Positions 39,701-51,500 of a stretch of 64,000 nucleotides of DNA are shown piece after piece. The DNA is from Acanthaster planci (Eukaryota > Echinodermata > Asteroidea > Valvatida > Acanthasteridae), in contig NW_019091364.1 of the NCBI RefSeq assembly GCF_001949145.1, positions 1,166,290-1,230,289 of the forward strand, given 5' to 3'. The notes beneath the pieces were generated by a model. It did not search any database and was not told the origin of the DNA. It was given only the letters and a program-made list of their open reading frames with translations. The translations under genes were made by a program, and so were the position numbers. The first letter of the stretch is position 1, and every line of letters starts with the position of its first letter.

Positions 39701-41883
39701 ACCAGTGAAGTAGTCTGTTTGTTCCCTGACAACTCCTATTCATTTTAAGTTCCTTAATTCTCAAAAGCACCCGACTCTGTCATGTCCCTCATGTATGTGG
39801 CTGCATACCACAAGCCCGTCACTGTGTAATCACCTAGGTACCTACATTACAAGTCCATCTCATACAAGTAGCCAGTGATTCAAAGGGGCACAGTCTTACA
39901 TGTCTTACCGCTTTCAAGTCAACTCGTACCTTGGGTGATTCGTACCTTGGATTACTCAAACCTTGGACAACTCGTACCAAGGAGCAACTCGTACCTTGGA
40001 CATCTCATACCAAGGAGCAACTCGTACCTTGAACAACTCGTACCTTCAATAATTCATACCTTGAGTTAAGTCCACTCGTACCTTCATGTTCGCAATTCAG
40101 TTGTAACTTTCTTGCTTTTCCTTTTTAGCATGTTTAAGATCAGATTTGACAAACACATAAAGGAAAAATCTTCTTAAATCTCCCAGAGAGATCTCAAGCA
40201 ACAGCATGATTTTCTGCATAGTGCCTACTGCGAACGTTAATGCCGTCAGGTTACATGACGGATGTTCAACAACCCGGCCTTTAACAAACTTGACTCTAGA
40301 CAACTCGAGCATTGAGAGGCTGTATCTTAAAGATATAAATCGCTTTTTGTCTTCTTTTTCCATTATACAATTTTGAATGACTTGATATCGACATTTCTTT
40401 TGGAAATGTTTCTGGTCTCCTTTTTAAATTTTTTTGGGGAGGGGTAAGTTGCTTTATTAAAATTATAGTTTGGGGGAGGACAAGTTACAAATGACATTAC
40501 TTCATAAATTTTGAACTAAATGAAAACATGACATCACTCCATCAACACGGTGAGCTGCAAAAAATAAATTGTATAAGAATAAATCAAGCTGCTCTAAACT
40601 GATTGACGGCAGCAAGTGACAATACAAAGTTCAGGGCAAAAATATTTTACAACAGGCCTCCTCGTACAGAATTTCGAAAAATTAGTCACACTGCTGTTCA
40701 ACGCAACAGTGAAGATTCCAAATTGCACACAGCGACGGCCGGCTACATAGACAAGCGTCAGTCGCCTGCCCGTGCACACACATGCACTGACATCAACACA
40801 CCTCACATTAATTTCACTGTACTAGCCTGTAGGCAAGGCAGTGCAGCCAAAACGGCAAATTAGGTGACAAACCATGACTAAGAAACCAAATTATTGTTCA
40901 AGTTGATTGCACTATTAATAAGCTCTGAGCAAGCTCTGATTTCTGTGAGGCCAGGTACAAGTTGTCTTTACTGGAGGTACGAGTTGTCTAAGGTGCTACT
41001 CAGCAAAGGTACGAGTTCATGTCAGTACAATTATGTTGAGTTGATGGTACGAGTTGTCCATAAGCCTCATCGAAAATACTGTATGGGTGATTTTACACAA
41101 TGGTAGAAAGGCATTGTGGGAAGGAAAAAGGAGCAAACATTGCCAATTTTTCCTTCCCACAATGCCTTTCTACCATCGTGCAAAATCACCCACCCATGGG
41201 AAGGAAAAAGGAGCAAACATTGCCAATTTTTCCTTCCCACAATGCCTTTCTACCATCGTGCGAAATCACCCATGCAGTATTTGCGATAAGGCTTATGGTG
41301 GGAGTTGCTGTCCAAGGTACCCCGACCTGTTCCCATGTTACCATCTTCCCATTTTTAAGTCATGTGAGTGGCAGGGTATTCTGCAATTAGCCTACCATTG
41401 TACCAACTTCAAAATTTTATGAATTCGCGCATGGGGGGCCTAAGTAACTGGATGGGAAATGAAAAGAAAAGTTGACCACTTTCAGTGGCATACAAAGACC
41501 GAAAAACAGGGCTATCACATCGACACTTACTTTCGTACTAGGCATTGTAGTAGTACATATACGCAGTATTGTCCACTTCTGCTTGTTTTGTGAGAGCTCA
41601 AAAATTCACGAAACTGATCCAATTATAATGAACGTTCCGCCTTTGTCCCACGCTGTCTCGCTGCGCATTTCGAAGTGGAGCGCATTGTAAGATTGTACAC
41701 AAACACAAGACTAACGTCCCCCTAAAGTCACAAACGCAAAAGAGAAATTCAAAACACAGTAAGTAAAGGTTCAATGGCACTTACCGGATAACTTCCCTGG
41801 AGATAACTCCTCATAACTGGCTGGTTTGGAGCAGGAAATCTTTGCTGTTGACCAGCAGGCGACATGTACGGGTGCGACGCCAT
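573..41883 (-). CDS. SMARCD: SMARCD/BAF60 SWI/SNF subunit, N-terminal part (2 coding exons, rest off the left edge)
   Basis: Minus-strand gene; the visible CDS is exon 1 (41883-41785, 33 codons, phase 0) joined to exon 2 (715-573, 47 codons plus 2 nt). The joined N-terminus runs MASHPYMSPAG..., then SYP|RPSGSGQRM across the splice, then MAPGMPPPYSGGMRG and GQGMDPSRKRH. This matches the layout of vertebrate SMARCD1 (...AYPRPG..., a Met/Pro/Gly-rich stretch, then GMDQSRKR). Family knowledge: SMARCD proteins are core nuclear subunits of BAF/PBAF chromatin remodellers, and this disordered N-terminus precedes the conserved BAF60 and SWIB regions, which would lie left of position 1. Splice sites are GTAAGT (exon 1 donor), a TTCTTTCCTCAG acceptor, and GTATGA (exon 2 donor). 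The paralogue (D1/D2/D3) cannot be assigned, and invertebrates usually have one. The odd feature is the 41-kb intron 1, which holds two P450 genes in antisense. Confidence 0.85.
855..1075. repeat. MITE family 1, copy 1
   Basis: It opens GGGGCCCTATTTCAT and closes ATGAAATTGGCCCC. Next to the ends are GCTTAAGCA-type subterminal inverted words. The interior (GGTTACCAGCCAAAACTCCA, TTGTTTTGGAATGGTATTCA) recurs nearly unchanged at 30315-30542. A more diverged relative may lie at about 1268-1400. Confidence 0.8.
1076..5199. other. SMARCD intron 1, no gene seen
   Basis: Besides a possible decayed relative of MITE family 1 (about 1268-1400) and homopolymer runs (A13 near 1946, G-rich near 1645), I see only short frames without family resemblance. 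Confidence 0.5.
5200..5337 (+). mobile_element. Retroposon 3' tail (LINE/SINE remnant)
   Basis: The string TGTAAAGCACCTTAGAGCC, then GGATTAGGGCGCTATTAT, ends in an (AATAAT)n tail. This is the typical 3' end shared by L2/CR1-type LINEs and their SINEs in deuterostomes. The 5' limit is uncertain and no reverse transcriptase reading frame was recognised upstream. Confidence 0.5.
6149..6269. repeat. Foldback element with 50-bp arms
   Basis: Arms 6149-6198 and 6220-6269 are near-perfect complements (TTTGTAGTAAAGATTGAGGT pairs with ACCGCAATCTTTACTACAAA) around a 21-nt loop. The word AATAAGAGCATA occurs on both sides (about 6099 and 6268) and may mark an older insertion boundary. Confidence 0.75.
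6270..17000. other. SMARCD intron 1, no gene seen
   Basis: Intronic sequence with homopolymers (T18 near 14448-14465), a short CA run near 14142 and scattered ACATGTA palindromes. A 62-codon frame at 15111-15299 with one hydrophobic segment is noted among the findings. A 163-codon frame at 15456-15947 has no recognisable domain. An imperfect inverted pair CCATTGGTCCATTTTG / CAAAATGGGCCAATGG lies at about 16659-16674 and 16893-16908. Confidence 0.4.
17014..17022 (+). promoter_or_regulatory. Candidate TATA box with upstream CCAAT
   Basis: TATTTAAAG lies about 12 bases after CCAAT (17001-17005), within a locally GC-richer stretch. About 45 bases downstream begins an open reading frame ending at a strong CAG|GTAGGT donor, so a plus-strand transcript may start near 17045. 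This is pattern evidence only. Confidence 0.25.
17067..17134 (+). other. Candidate exon A (leader or coding) upstream of the P450 pair
   Basis: An ATG at 17067 reads MSNITCDSFANQSCDKISPT and two more residues, then ends in phase 2 at a CAG|GTAGGT donor. NIT and NQS are potential N-glycosylation sites. I recognise no family. It could instead be a non-coding leader exon of P450 copy 1 or a chance pattern. Confidence 0.22.
17527..17617 (+). other. Candidate exon B, in phase with candidate exon A
   Basis: A CTTCTGCAG acceptor and an AAG|GTAAGC donor bound 91 nt. It is open in exactly the frame left by exon A (1 nt completing the codon, then 30 codons beginning CGAASNCFDSGQRLTASIIT) and ends in phase 0. 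No phase-0 continuation exon was found before 23.7 kb. It may be a 5' leader exon of P450 copy 1. Confidence 0.22.
17618..23617. other. SMARCD intron 1 upstream of P450 copy 1, no certain gene
   Basis: It contains the possible retroelement remnant (21110-21960), ACATGTA palindrome clusters around 20835-21030, and a local repeat of AGCGCTGGTCGCTA near 18820-18850. Upstream regulatory sequence of P450 copy 1 should lie here, but I can place no specific site. Confidence 0.4.
21110..21960 (+). mobile_element. Possible decayed retroelement fragment
   Basis: A 105-codon frame at 21113-21430 and a further open stretch (about 21818-21952) reading LDTWAPVLIGTNGAHTNPSV are relatively GC-rich. LIGTN is a word commonly seen after the protease in gypsy-like polyproteins. 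No reverse transcriptase or integrase motifs and no LTRs were found, so this is a weak call. Confidence 0.15.
23626..23707 (+). other. Probable 5' UTR part of P450 copy 1 first coding exon
   Basis: A pyrimidine-containing stretch ending TTGCTCAG at 23618-23625 looks like a splice acceptor just before the P450 start. If used, 82 nt of leader precede the ATG and an upstream non-coding exon exists. Confidence 0.3.
23708..27598 (+). CDS. Cytochrome P450, CYP2 clan, CYP17/CYP1-like (copy 1, 494 aa, complete)
   Basis: Four coding exons: 23708-24596, 25265-25417, 26376-26480 and 27261-27598; all three introns are phase 1 with GT/AG ends. The 1485-nt CDS gives 494 aa, normal for a P450. The ATG is the first Met after an in-frame TGA at 23678. 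Visible parts: a short hydrophobic N-terminal anchor (about 1-18), proline hinge PPGPP (30-34), I-helix AGTDT (296-300, split by intron 1), K-helix EIMR (353-356), PERF (408-411) and haem loop FSTGQRSCIG with ligand Cys437. Segments such as DPELHDILDYS, LPWLRHFPNK and IRDMLDAML resemble CYP17A1, while the hinge and I-helix also resemble CYP1. It is likely an ER-membrane monooxygenase using cytochrome P450 reductase; a steroid substrate is inference. Odd: the C-helix reads W119-RLH-T123-R, so the usual Arg of WxxxR is Thr. A paralogue lies 6 kb downstream. Confidence 0.93.
28117..28366. repeat. MITE-like element with about 60-bp arms
   Basis: The left end AATTTCAGAAATTAGGGGTC and the right end GACCCCTAATTTCTGGAATT are inverted copies. 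The match continues inward through GTGTCCCTGTTACATCTGAC and GTCTGATGTGACAGGGACAT. It lies downstream of P450 copy 1. Confidence 0.75.
28673..28875 (-). repeat. MITE family 2, copy 1 (inverted relative to the dimer at 37.3-37.7 kb)
   Basis: Ends read GATTAGACTAATCTGATTAG and GAATTACACTATAG. Near the ends, GCCATAACTGCAGTGGCA pairs with TGCGCCACAGCAGTAATGGC. It is the reverse complement of the unit repeated at 37335-37727, sharing the CAAATCACGACACCCTG core. Confidence 0.75.
30315..30542. repeat. MITE family 1, copy 2
   Basis: Same orientation and nearly the same interior as 855-1075. Its terminal inverted repeats are better preserved: GGCAATTTCATAGAGCTGCT at the left, AGCAGCTCCGTGAAATTGGC and CCC at the right. 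It lies between the two P450 genes. Confidence 0.8.
33365..33537 (+). other. Candidate non-coding leader exon of P450 copy 2
   Basis: A strong GG|GTAAGA donor at 33538 pairs naturally with the TTGTACAG acceptor at 33780-33782, leaving a 27-nt 5' UTR in the first coding exon. The 5' end is a guess, placed after the TTAACTTAAAAATG stretch. Confidence 0.3.
33810..35995 (+). CDS. Cytochrome P450, CYP2 clan, CYP17/CYP1-like (copy 2, 498 aa, complete)
   Basis: Coding exons 33810-34707, 34921-35073, 35370-35474 and 35655-35995 have the same intron positions and phases as copy 1. The two middle exons are identical in length to copy 1 (153 and 105 nt). The CDS of 1497 nt gives 498 aa. The start MILLVLLYTALAVLICLLLH is a clear hydrophobic ER anchor. 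An upstream in-frame ATG (33693) is disfavoured because a CAG acceptor at 33780-33782 suggests that stretch is intron. Motifs: PPGP (34-37), AGTDT (299-303), K-helix ETLR (356-359), PDRF (411-414) and haem loop FSTGQRACLG with Cys440. The C-helix is F122-KIH-T126-K, lacking both the Trp and the Arg of WxxxR. Introns are short (213, 296 and 180 nt). It arose with copy 1 by tandem duplication and has clearly diverged. The substrate is unknown; steroid-type chemistry is inferred only from CYP17 likeness. Confidence 0.93.
37335..37727 (+). repeat. MITE family 2, head-to-tail dimer
   Basis: Two roughly 195-bp units (37335-37531 and 37525-37727) each begin CTATAGTGTAATTC and ACCACCAGAATTAGAAG, and end with GGATTAGTCTATA. 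They share the CTATAG junction. Each carries ACTGCGGTGGC near its left end; an intact inverted counterpart GCCACCGCAGTTATGGCGTC is near the right end of the second unit, and a decayed one near that of the first. The two units differ by many substitutions. Confidence 0.75.
38550..38682. repeat. Palindromic MITE family 3, copy 1
   Basis: CTATAGAGGTTTCGCGTGGT at the left is the inverse of CAATGCAAACCCTCTATATA at the right. GCCATCTTGCAGGGCAG pairs with ACTGGCCTGCAAGATGGC and CCACAGG with CCTGTGG, so the whole 133 bp folds as a hairpin. A second copy lies at 44473-44594. Confidence 0.75.
39914..40090 (+). repeat. Short tandem array of CTCGTACCTTGG-like units
   Basis: About ten imperfect copies of CTCGTACC followed by TTGG or AAGG occur at 12-21-base steps between 39920 and 40086, as in CAACTCGTACCTTGG. 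Alternating TTGG and AAGG ends make adjacent units partly palindromic. A degenerate set in the opposite orientation lies at 40952-41058. Confidence 0.7.
40952..41058 (-). repeat. Inverted counterpart of the CTCGTACC array
   Basis: GGTACAAGTTGTC, GGTACGAGTTGTC, AGGTACGAGTTCATG and GGTACGAGTTGTCC are reverse complements of the 39.9-40.1 kb unit. With that array it forms inverted subterminal repeats around about 860 bp, like the ends of some DNA transposons. Confidence 0.6.
41046..41321. repeat. Long hairpin with internal 80-bp tandem duplication
   Basis: The outer left arm (GGTACGAGTTGTCCATAAGC and onward to GGGTGATTTTACACAATGG) pairs with the outer right arm ending GGCTTATGG...GTCCAAGGTACC. 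Inside, a 75-bp block (GGGAAGGAAAAAGGAGCAAA to CATCGTGCnAAATCACCCA) is present twice, at 41118-41192 and 41198-41272, with almost no differences. The near-identity of the two copies indicates a recent event. Confidence 0.8.
41785..41883 (-). CDS. SMARCD: SMARCD coding exon 1 with start codon
   Basis: ATG is at 41883-41881 on the minus strand and reads 33 open codons (MASHPYMSPAGQQQRFPAPN and on) to a consensus GTAAGT donor at 41784-41779. The start sits in CAAGATGGCGTC, close to the TISU/YY1 start element. A TTTTACAG acceptor-like string ends 6 nt upstream of the ATG, so a separate 5' leader exon is also possible. Confidence 0.8.

Positions 41884-41890
<7 letters not shown>
41872..41890 (-). 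promoter_or_regulatory. TISU/YY1-like start element of SMARCD
   Basis: Minus-strand CAAGATGGCGTC closely matches the TISU consensus SAASATGGCGGC, which combines a YY1 site with the start codon in genes with very short 5' UTRs. If functional, the transcription start would lie only about 10-30 nt upstream. The overlapping TTTTACAG suggests the alternative of a spliced leader. Confidence 0.4.
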
Positions 41891-44843
<2,953 letters not shown>

Positions 44844-44899
44844 GCACTTGCTGTCCTCCCTGTTGTTGATATTATAACTATCGGTACTTTGACATTTAA

Positions 44900-44905
44900 A
44901 ATAAA
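44900..44905 (+). terminator. AATAAA polyadenylation signal of C2orf76
   Basis: AATAAA lies 57 nt beyond the stop codon of C2orf76. It is the first canonical signal downstream, giving a very short 3' UTR if used. Confidence 0.55.
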
Positions 44906-47204
44906 AATTGCCAAAGGGTATGTGTTTACAATAAGTCTCACTGCAAGGCAGTCCTCAGTGCCTTGCTCAATAGCACTGACGTTTGCATCGGTATCAAACT
45001 ATGGGCAATGATTACATCATGAAAGACTCATTAAAAAGTTTGGCACTGCATAGCTACATGTAGATCACTTATTCAAGGAGATGAACTTATCATTCCCTGA
45101 AAGTTTTTCCTCCTTGCATTCAAAGGGCACTGTCCGCTGATGTACGTGCGAGAGCACTTCTCTGTCATAGGGTCCGTTAATCCCGCAACCTCCCCCAAAC
45201 CCCTCCAACTCTCCCCCCAGGCTTTTTATAAAACCTCACAGACAGGGATTTCAAATATGGCGTGAATGACGCGATAATCGGTGGATTTATCAAATGTCAC
45301 TCTGTCGCTGCGGCAATCGGTCAAGTATGAGCACGGTCAGTGGATCAGACCTGGGAAAAGGAATCGCTTGTTGAAACTGATCTCCCTCGCCATATTTTGG
45401 CCCCGCAGTAATGTAAATAGCAGCTGTTTCTGTGTAGAAATAAAAAAGCATTGTGACCCTGTGACTAAATTAGGCCAGTGGGTCAAAACAAATTTATGCT
45501 CTGGTAGTGAATTTTGCTTTTAAAATTAAGTGATAGCTTTGGTACAGGCCACAGTTATTTACAAGGAAAGACAATGCATGCCTACGAATTGTTCTACACT
45601 CAACTATTAATCAGTCATGGAAAAGAGACTTATGAAATGTGTCAGTAAAGTTTAAATTAGAATTTGTCTTATAGAAAGTCATATTTATTAAATGAAAGAC
45701 TTGAATTTTCAAGGGCATTATTTTTGTAAACCTGCCCGTCCACTTTCTCTCCAGTTTCTGACACCTAGTTTGTTTGTTTACATGATTGGGGAGCAGAGCA
45801 GAATAAAGGTATTCAAATTTTTCACCAGAATTTAAAAGAAACATTTTAAAGCCTGATAACTAATTGAGTTACTCCCAAGGTTGAAAAACTGCTGGAAAAG
45901 AGTCTACAGATGCCATCATTTTCTCATTTGAGTCAGACAGACAGCAAAGCAAGAATGTTTCATGTATGGAATTACAACCAGAAACTCAACTTCAAAAATC
46001 GAGATCGAGGAATGGTCCAAGCTAGGGGAAAGATTTCCAGTCACAGGTCTCACAAACCTTCTCCCAACCCAATGTTTAATTCACCCTGGATTAAAAAAGG
46101 GGAGGATGTGGGTGGAACATTTCTGAGTCAGGTTCCCATGGGGTCTGTAAACTGTTGTTATTCGTGACTGCCCATGTTTTGTCAGGATAGAGCAACTAAC
46201 ACCTTTCATCCCCAGATGTGCCTATCCGTCCGTCCTCACCTTCCTATGATTTCATATCTTTACATTCCAACAGTTCATGTCTTTGGTTTTCATCCCTGAA
46301 AGCCATGCCCTCCTCTTTTTTTTTTTCCTCTTTTTTTTTGACATGGAAATCTCCTTGAAGAAATTTCACCAAACTTCAAAGCACTCACATACTGTAACTA
46401 GTCTGCACTCTAAACAGCTTATGTTATTCATATGATTTGAGCATAGAGCAGGTTTTCCTTAATCTGTGATTTAGATACTTAAAGCATACCGATACAGTGT
46501 GGAAGCATTTTAGTTGGCAAGAAAGCAAGTTACCAGTCCAACAAAATCACAAAGCATACATTTACACGTATATTTGCTTCACTAAGTTTACCTTGTTCTT
46601 AAAGCTTCTTAACAATTTAATAAAGCAACTGTGCACAAAATGTGCTTAGCAGAGAAAATGTTTTCTTAGCAGTAGTAGGCTTCCCGCCAAAGTTTCTTAC
46701 TCTGCATACTAGTTGCAACTACTAAGGAATTAGGTCAATTTCTGCTTATGGAAGTGGAGATAGACGAGAGACCTTAGATCTCAACTGCTAAGCAGACAGA
46801 TTTCCTGAGCAAGCATGTATTTGCTCGGCGAGTGTAGGGTGCTAGCTAATTCAGATTGTCATGTATTGCGTGCTTGTGGCTGGTGCCCCATCAATTTCAC
46901 TTTCTACTCAATTCTGCTGAGCAGCTATTTTGAAGCTGCTAGCAATATCGAACCTGACTTTAAAGAGCCAATCCTTTTCTGTGCCTGAAGTTCAGTATAA
47001 CCAGCCCCAGATGCCTGGGTTCAAGACATCCTATTTCTCCGTAACCCCTCGTCTAGGATATTCAATTTGAAAAGCATCCCGCCCCTTTGAGTTGGTAAGA
47101 CTTCCAAAATCAGCCTCCCTGGCATTCCTCTCACTTTGACATCGTCTTACCTTTAATCTCCATAGCCAGCGAAACAAGTTATCCTGAGAAGTGCACTTTT
47201 TTGC

Positions 47205-47310
47205 ACTAAATGCAGAGTCAGAGATGAACAAGAACAGGATTTGAACCACTAATCCCTTAAATATAGTAAAGACAGTTGATCAACTGAGTTATCTTGCTCT
47301 TTGTTGTTGG
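47205..47310 (-). mobile_element. Possible tRNA-derived SINE head
   Basis: On the minus strand, AGCAAGATAACTCAGTTGAT resembles a tRNA gene A box. About 45 bases on, GTGGTTCAAATCCTG resembles a B box (GGTTCAANNCC). The stems do not fold into a good tRNA, so a decayed tRNA-derived SINE is more likely than a functional tRNA. Confidence 0.3.
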
Positions 47311-48486
47311 GATACCAACTATTTCAATGCCTTCAATTTCCTCGTCGGATGTCTGTGTTACGGAATGAAGATAAAGCGTGATACACATTTGTGTCTCACT
47401 GAAACAGCAGAATTAGTTGCCTGATACGGCTGGTCGCATTTTGTTTCGTAGATGAGCCCAGTTCGTGATACGGTGAAACCAAAGTGGAAAATGAAATGCT
47501 TTCTTGTCTGCCAACTTCAGAACCACTCAGGGATAAAAATTGGCATTGCACTATTTCACCCCTCTCCCTTCTGCCCCAGAATGCATTCATCTCTTGCCTC
47601 TTGTAAACACAACTGACTCCCGTTTGAAATGTTTGTGAAGAGAGTTATTGCTGGCCATGATTTTTTTTCCACCGTGGTGCCAACGACTTCTGGAGTTTAT
47701 AACCTAAAACAGGTAATTGATGAAAAGTTAGAACCACCTTTGAGGTCCAGAGAGCAGAGCCACGAGCACAGAGTTTGCACCTTTGGTCTTGTCGGTCACA
47801 GCGGTAACACCTAATCCCATTGTTCAGATCATTGACGTAGCTTCCTAAACTAAGCTAAGTTTTGTTTCCAAGCAATAATTTTGTTAATCCTGCCCCTTCT
47901 TGCTGCGGGGGGTGTTGGGAATGGCATCAAAGTGTTGAAAACCAGACATGGACTGGAAGATTTTACCTGGTAGCGTGGATTGTGTCTGAATTTTCAGTTG
48001 ATCTTTTCTGTGATAAGGAACAAGACTTATACCATTGGTCATATTAGCCTGGCGTTATTATATGCAGTGGGTTTTTGTTTGTGTGTTTGTCTGTTTGTTT
48101 GTCGGGTTGTTCGTTTGTTTGAAAAGCTAGTGCAGCGTGAGCATTACAAACCAGGAACGCAGCATTCTTAACTTTCTTCACAAATTTCATTTTGTATTTT
48201 AACCTTTAGAGTGAGTCATACTTTTTCTTCAGTGGAAATTTTGCTTGAACCAATATGAGAGCCATGTGCTCCAACTCTGTAAAAATTGTAGAACAGGAAT
48301 TAAAGAGTGTCATTCCTCCTCTGTACCCGATTTTATGCTACACATTTGTGCTCATTCAGCTGAAACTTATGTCAAGAACAGTGAGTATTATTTATTTACA
48401 GTAAGGGCCTAATGTTTGCAAACAAGTCCATCCTGTCATAAGTATGGTTTCATACAAGTCATGGCTACAGCTTGAAATACATGTAA

Positions 48487-48550
48487 CTCATGTGCCTATA
48501 GAAATCTCTGGCCAGTGGTTTCGGCTACTTTCCATAGGCATATGCATGAG
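48487..48550. repeat. Small hairpin
   Basis: CTCATGTGCCTATAGAAA (48487-48504) is the inverse of TTTCCATAGGCATATGCATG and AG (to 48550), around about a 25-nt loop. It is probably a degraded short foldback. Confidence 0.5.
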
Positions 48551-51500
48551 CTGAGCAGCGCCATCCAGAGTTCCTGCCCAAAGCCCACCGGTTATTATCG
48601 CTGATGCTGCTCAGTTGCAAAAGTTGGCCCTCACCTAGATTTGGCTGCCAGCCAGTTTGGCACAAGTATTTGATTGGAACTCTTTCCACAAAATTCCAAA
48701 CAGATGTTACGATTTAAAATTTCCAAGTGCTTGTAAACTTGTTAATTTTTATGAACCTTAACAATCCGGAATCCTCCATTGAGGAAACAATTTGCCACAC
48801 ACTAGCAAGATAGAATTCTAAAAATACACTGAATTCGAAAAACCCTCAATTATAAAAAGATGCCTGAATTCAATTTTTTGTATTAGATGAAAATTATTGT
48901 AACAGAAAATATGAAACTGGTTCTTAGATCAAGATGGCTATGGTTTACATGTACTTGATGGGGCATTTCTAACTAGGATCAACCAAAAAAATCCAGCATC
49001 ATCAATCTTTATTCAAACTCTAGTTCTTAACTGGGCAGAAATGTTCATGTACTGCTTTACCAAACAGTATTTTCTTCCTTATGCAGATCACTAAATGGTC
49101 AGTTCTCTGCAGCTTTTTCTTTTTCTTCACCACTTTTGTGATCAGTTGTAAATTCTTCAAGAAAAGCTCACCTGACACAGTTTCAGCCGACCTCCCCAGA
49201 CCCATGATATAGCAAGTCTTGGCCAGAGTATCATATTTCAGTCCCCCAGCGCCCCTCTGTCCTCCCAATTTGGCCCCTCCTTCCCCTCACCCATGTTGGC
49301 ATAGTTTTGTTGACCCCCCGGCTGTTCAGTTTCAGGTAGGGAGGGGGGATCCCAGACAGACTCAAGTTTCCCCCAACTTACCTGCGGTTTCCCGTGCGCA
49401 AGTCAGTTCTTTCCTGCTCAGGTGCTCAAGGACAGAGTGGCAGAGGGGTGGGGAATGCATACCTGTTGAACTTCAAGATGGCTGTGTTCCAGGCAGGATA
49501 GAGCAAGGAACCTTTCTCTATGTTTCAGGTTGCCATCAAGCTAAAAGAGCCACTAGAATTGACATCGCACTTTGGCAAAGGAAAACCATGCTCTGTTGGC
49601 TTTAAGCTATTTCACCTCACACAGAAATTTCTCTCATTAGCAGCACTGTGGGTAGAGTCATTTTATGACACAATTAGCTCTAGTTTTCCTTTTTGGAGGC
49701 TTTCATTTAAGGTAGAATACAAGGTGTGATGAATTAAATCTGTGCAGTGTACTGGCTTGGCTAGGATTTCTGGCAGTGGGGGAGTGGCCATAGGGACAGT
49801 GGAGGTGGGTTTTAATGGTACAGTATTGGAAAACGGCCTTAGCATCTCGTCTTCTTTTTTGCTTGACTGAAGACCTCGTACGTTGAGTGTTGTTCGTCTC
49901 AAGATGCAGTTCCAATAGCTATTGGACTCCCTGTGTCAGCAGCACCTTATGCCACATCCTCCTCCCAACCCCGCCTTTCCTTAACCATTACAGAAGTGAC
50001 CGCTGCTGCATATTAGCCCAGTTTGGCTTGACCCTAGACCATGACTTCCTGTTCCCTTAGGTATCCACAGCCAAGGCCAGGGTGACTGGCCTCCGGACCA
50101 GTACCTCCCCCTCAACACCCCCAGGCCCCTAAACCAATCCCAAGGCCATCTCGTTGGCTGTTATCTCAATCCTACCCACCCCCACTTCCCACCCCCGAAA
50201 GTCATGACGCAGTTTGAAAAAAAAATTCCGCATCCAATTCACACATGCACACCCACCTTCCCCCAAACCACCACCAACTCGATGAAAGGGTGACTGACCC
50301 AGTCCTAGTGGCCCGACCCCGAGACACGGTTCGGGGAGAACACAGTTTTCGTGACCCCCAACAGGGGAGCACATGAAATTCCCTCCCCACCACCCATTTG
50401 TCAAGAGAGATTAGGAAGCCACTGCCAATGCACAGACATTGCTCCCCAGCTCTCTGGGAGCTCCCAGGGATTTGAATCGGAAATCAAGTGTCTATGACAG
50501 AGGGGTGATTAGCCCCTTGCCTCAGGCAGTTCCCTGTGGGAGAATTTCTGAATCCACAGTGCAAACACGTAAAGTTAATACCTTGTGGCAGTACTGTTTC
50601 CTGAAATCATGAAAGCCATCACACTGTAATCATTCATTACTTTCAGCAGCCCTCTAGCTCATATGAGCAGCTTATGTAAAATTCTGAACTATCTATTTGT
50701 TTTTTTTTTTCAAAATGGAACAATCTTCAGACTGCCATTACTTCCACATTACCTGTCTATTAGCTTATCACATGTGAGGGTAGATAGTGGTTTTATTTTG
50801 GTTGTTGAAATTTTCTGGTATGTTGGCATGTTACCAACCGCATGGACAAATGCCAGTGATTTGTTGTGCCAAACAACAGCCTGCTGAAGCTTCATAAGTC
50901 ATGAAAATGTCAAACCACAACTCACAAATTCATTCTGGAATTGCCTCAAAGGGATGAGATTAAAAGTCTTCAGTGTCTCTCTCCAGGAAAGCAGTTTTCC
51001 CCGTTTCGACTATGTTTCTCGCTTTCATGTGTCCTGTCAAGTTGAAAACTAATAAGTGAAAACTCAGAAGAAGTTCTCTCAAACTTGTTCTCTCAATTCC
51101 TTGTCATTTTTGTTGCATACTTTGTTAATGTAAACATGCCATACAAGTGTCACCGATTGACCTTTGGGCTGAACTTGACAAGCTTGAAATACGCTAAGAT
51201 CTCTCTCTTGAGAAATATGAGACTTTGGGACAACAATATAAATCTTTATTGAATAATAATTTACTGCTGTTTTACAAAAAGTATCCCCACAAGGTGATCT
51301 TCAGCTTACAACTTTTCTTCTTTTTTTTTCAAAATGAAGTTGAAAGGAATTGGAAGGAGATTACAAATGTGCATTCCATGTTTGACTAGAGAGGGATTTT
51401 CCACTTTTCTACCAATCCACAATCATGGATGCCACTAAGATTTTCTCTGGTGGGGGAGGAGGCAAACCACTTTTTTGGGGGGGGAGGGATATCCCATGTC

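Larger units (their letters stand above)
35996..39913. other. Downstream of P450 copy 2
   Basis: The 3' UTR of P450 copy 2 runs into AT-rich sequence; an overlapping AATAAATAAA lies near 37754 after the family 2 dimer. A GAA-rich open stretch at 39026-39140 is noted among the findings. No further gene is recognisable. Confidence 0.4.
716..41784 (-). other. SMARCD intron 1 (41,069 nt) hosting two antisense P450 genes
   Basis: The interval between the phase-0 donor at 41784 and the acceptor at 716 reads as one intron. The joined protein (SYP|RP) matches SMARCD1 without a gap, so no further coding exon is required. It contains the two plus-strand P450 genes and most of the MITE-like repeats. 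An alternative downstream promoter or an extra small exon cannot be excluded without transcripts. Confidence 0.75.

Noticed and set aside
47205-47310. Functional tRNA gene on the minus strand
   Set aside because: A-box and B-box-like words are present but the acceptor and T stems do not pair; kept only as a possible SINE.
49219-49605. 128-codon frame in a GC-rich stretch
   Set aside because: Low-complexity proline-rich translation without domains; probably composition-driven.
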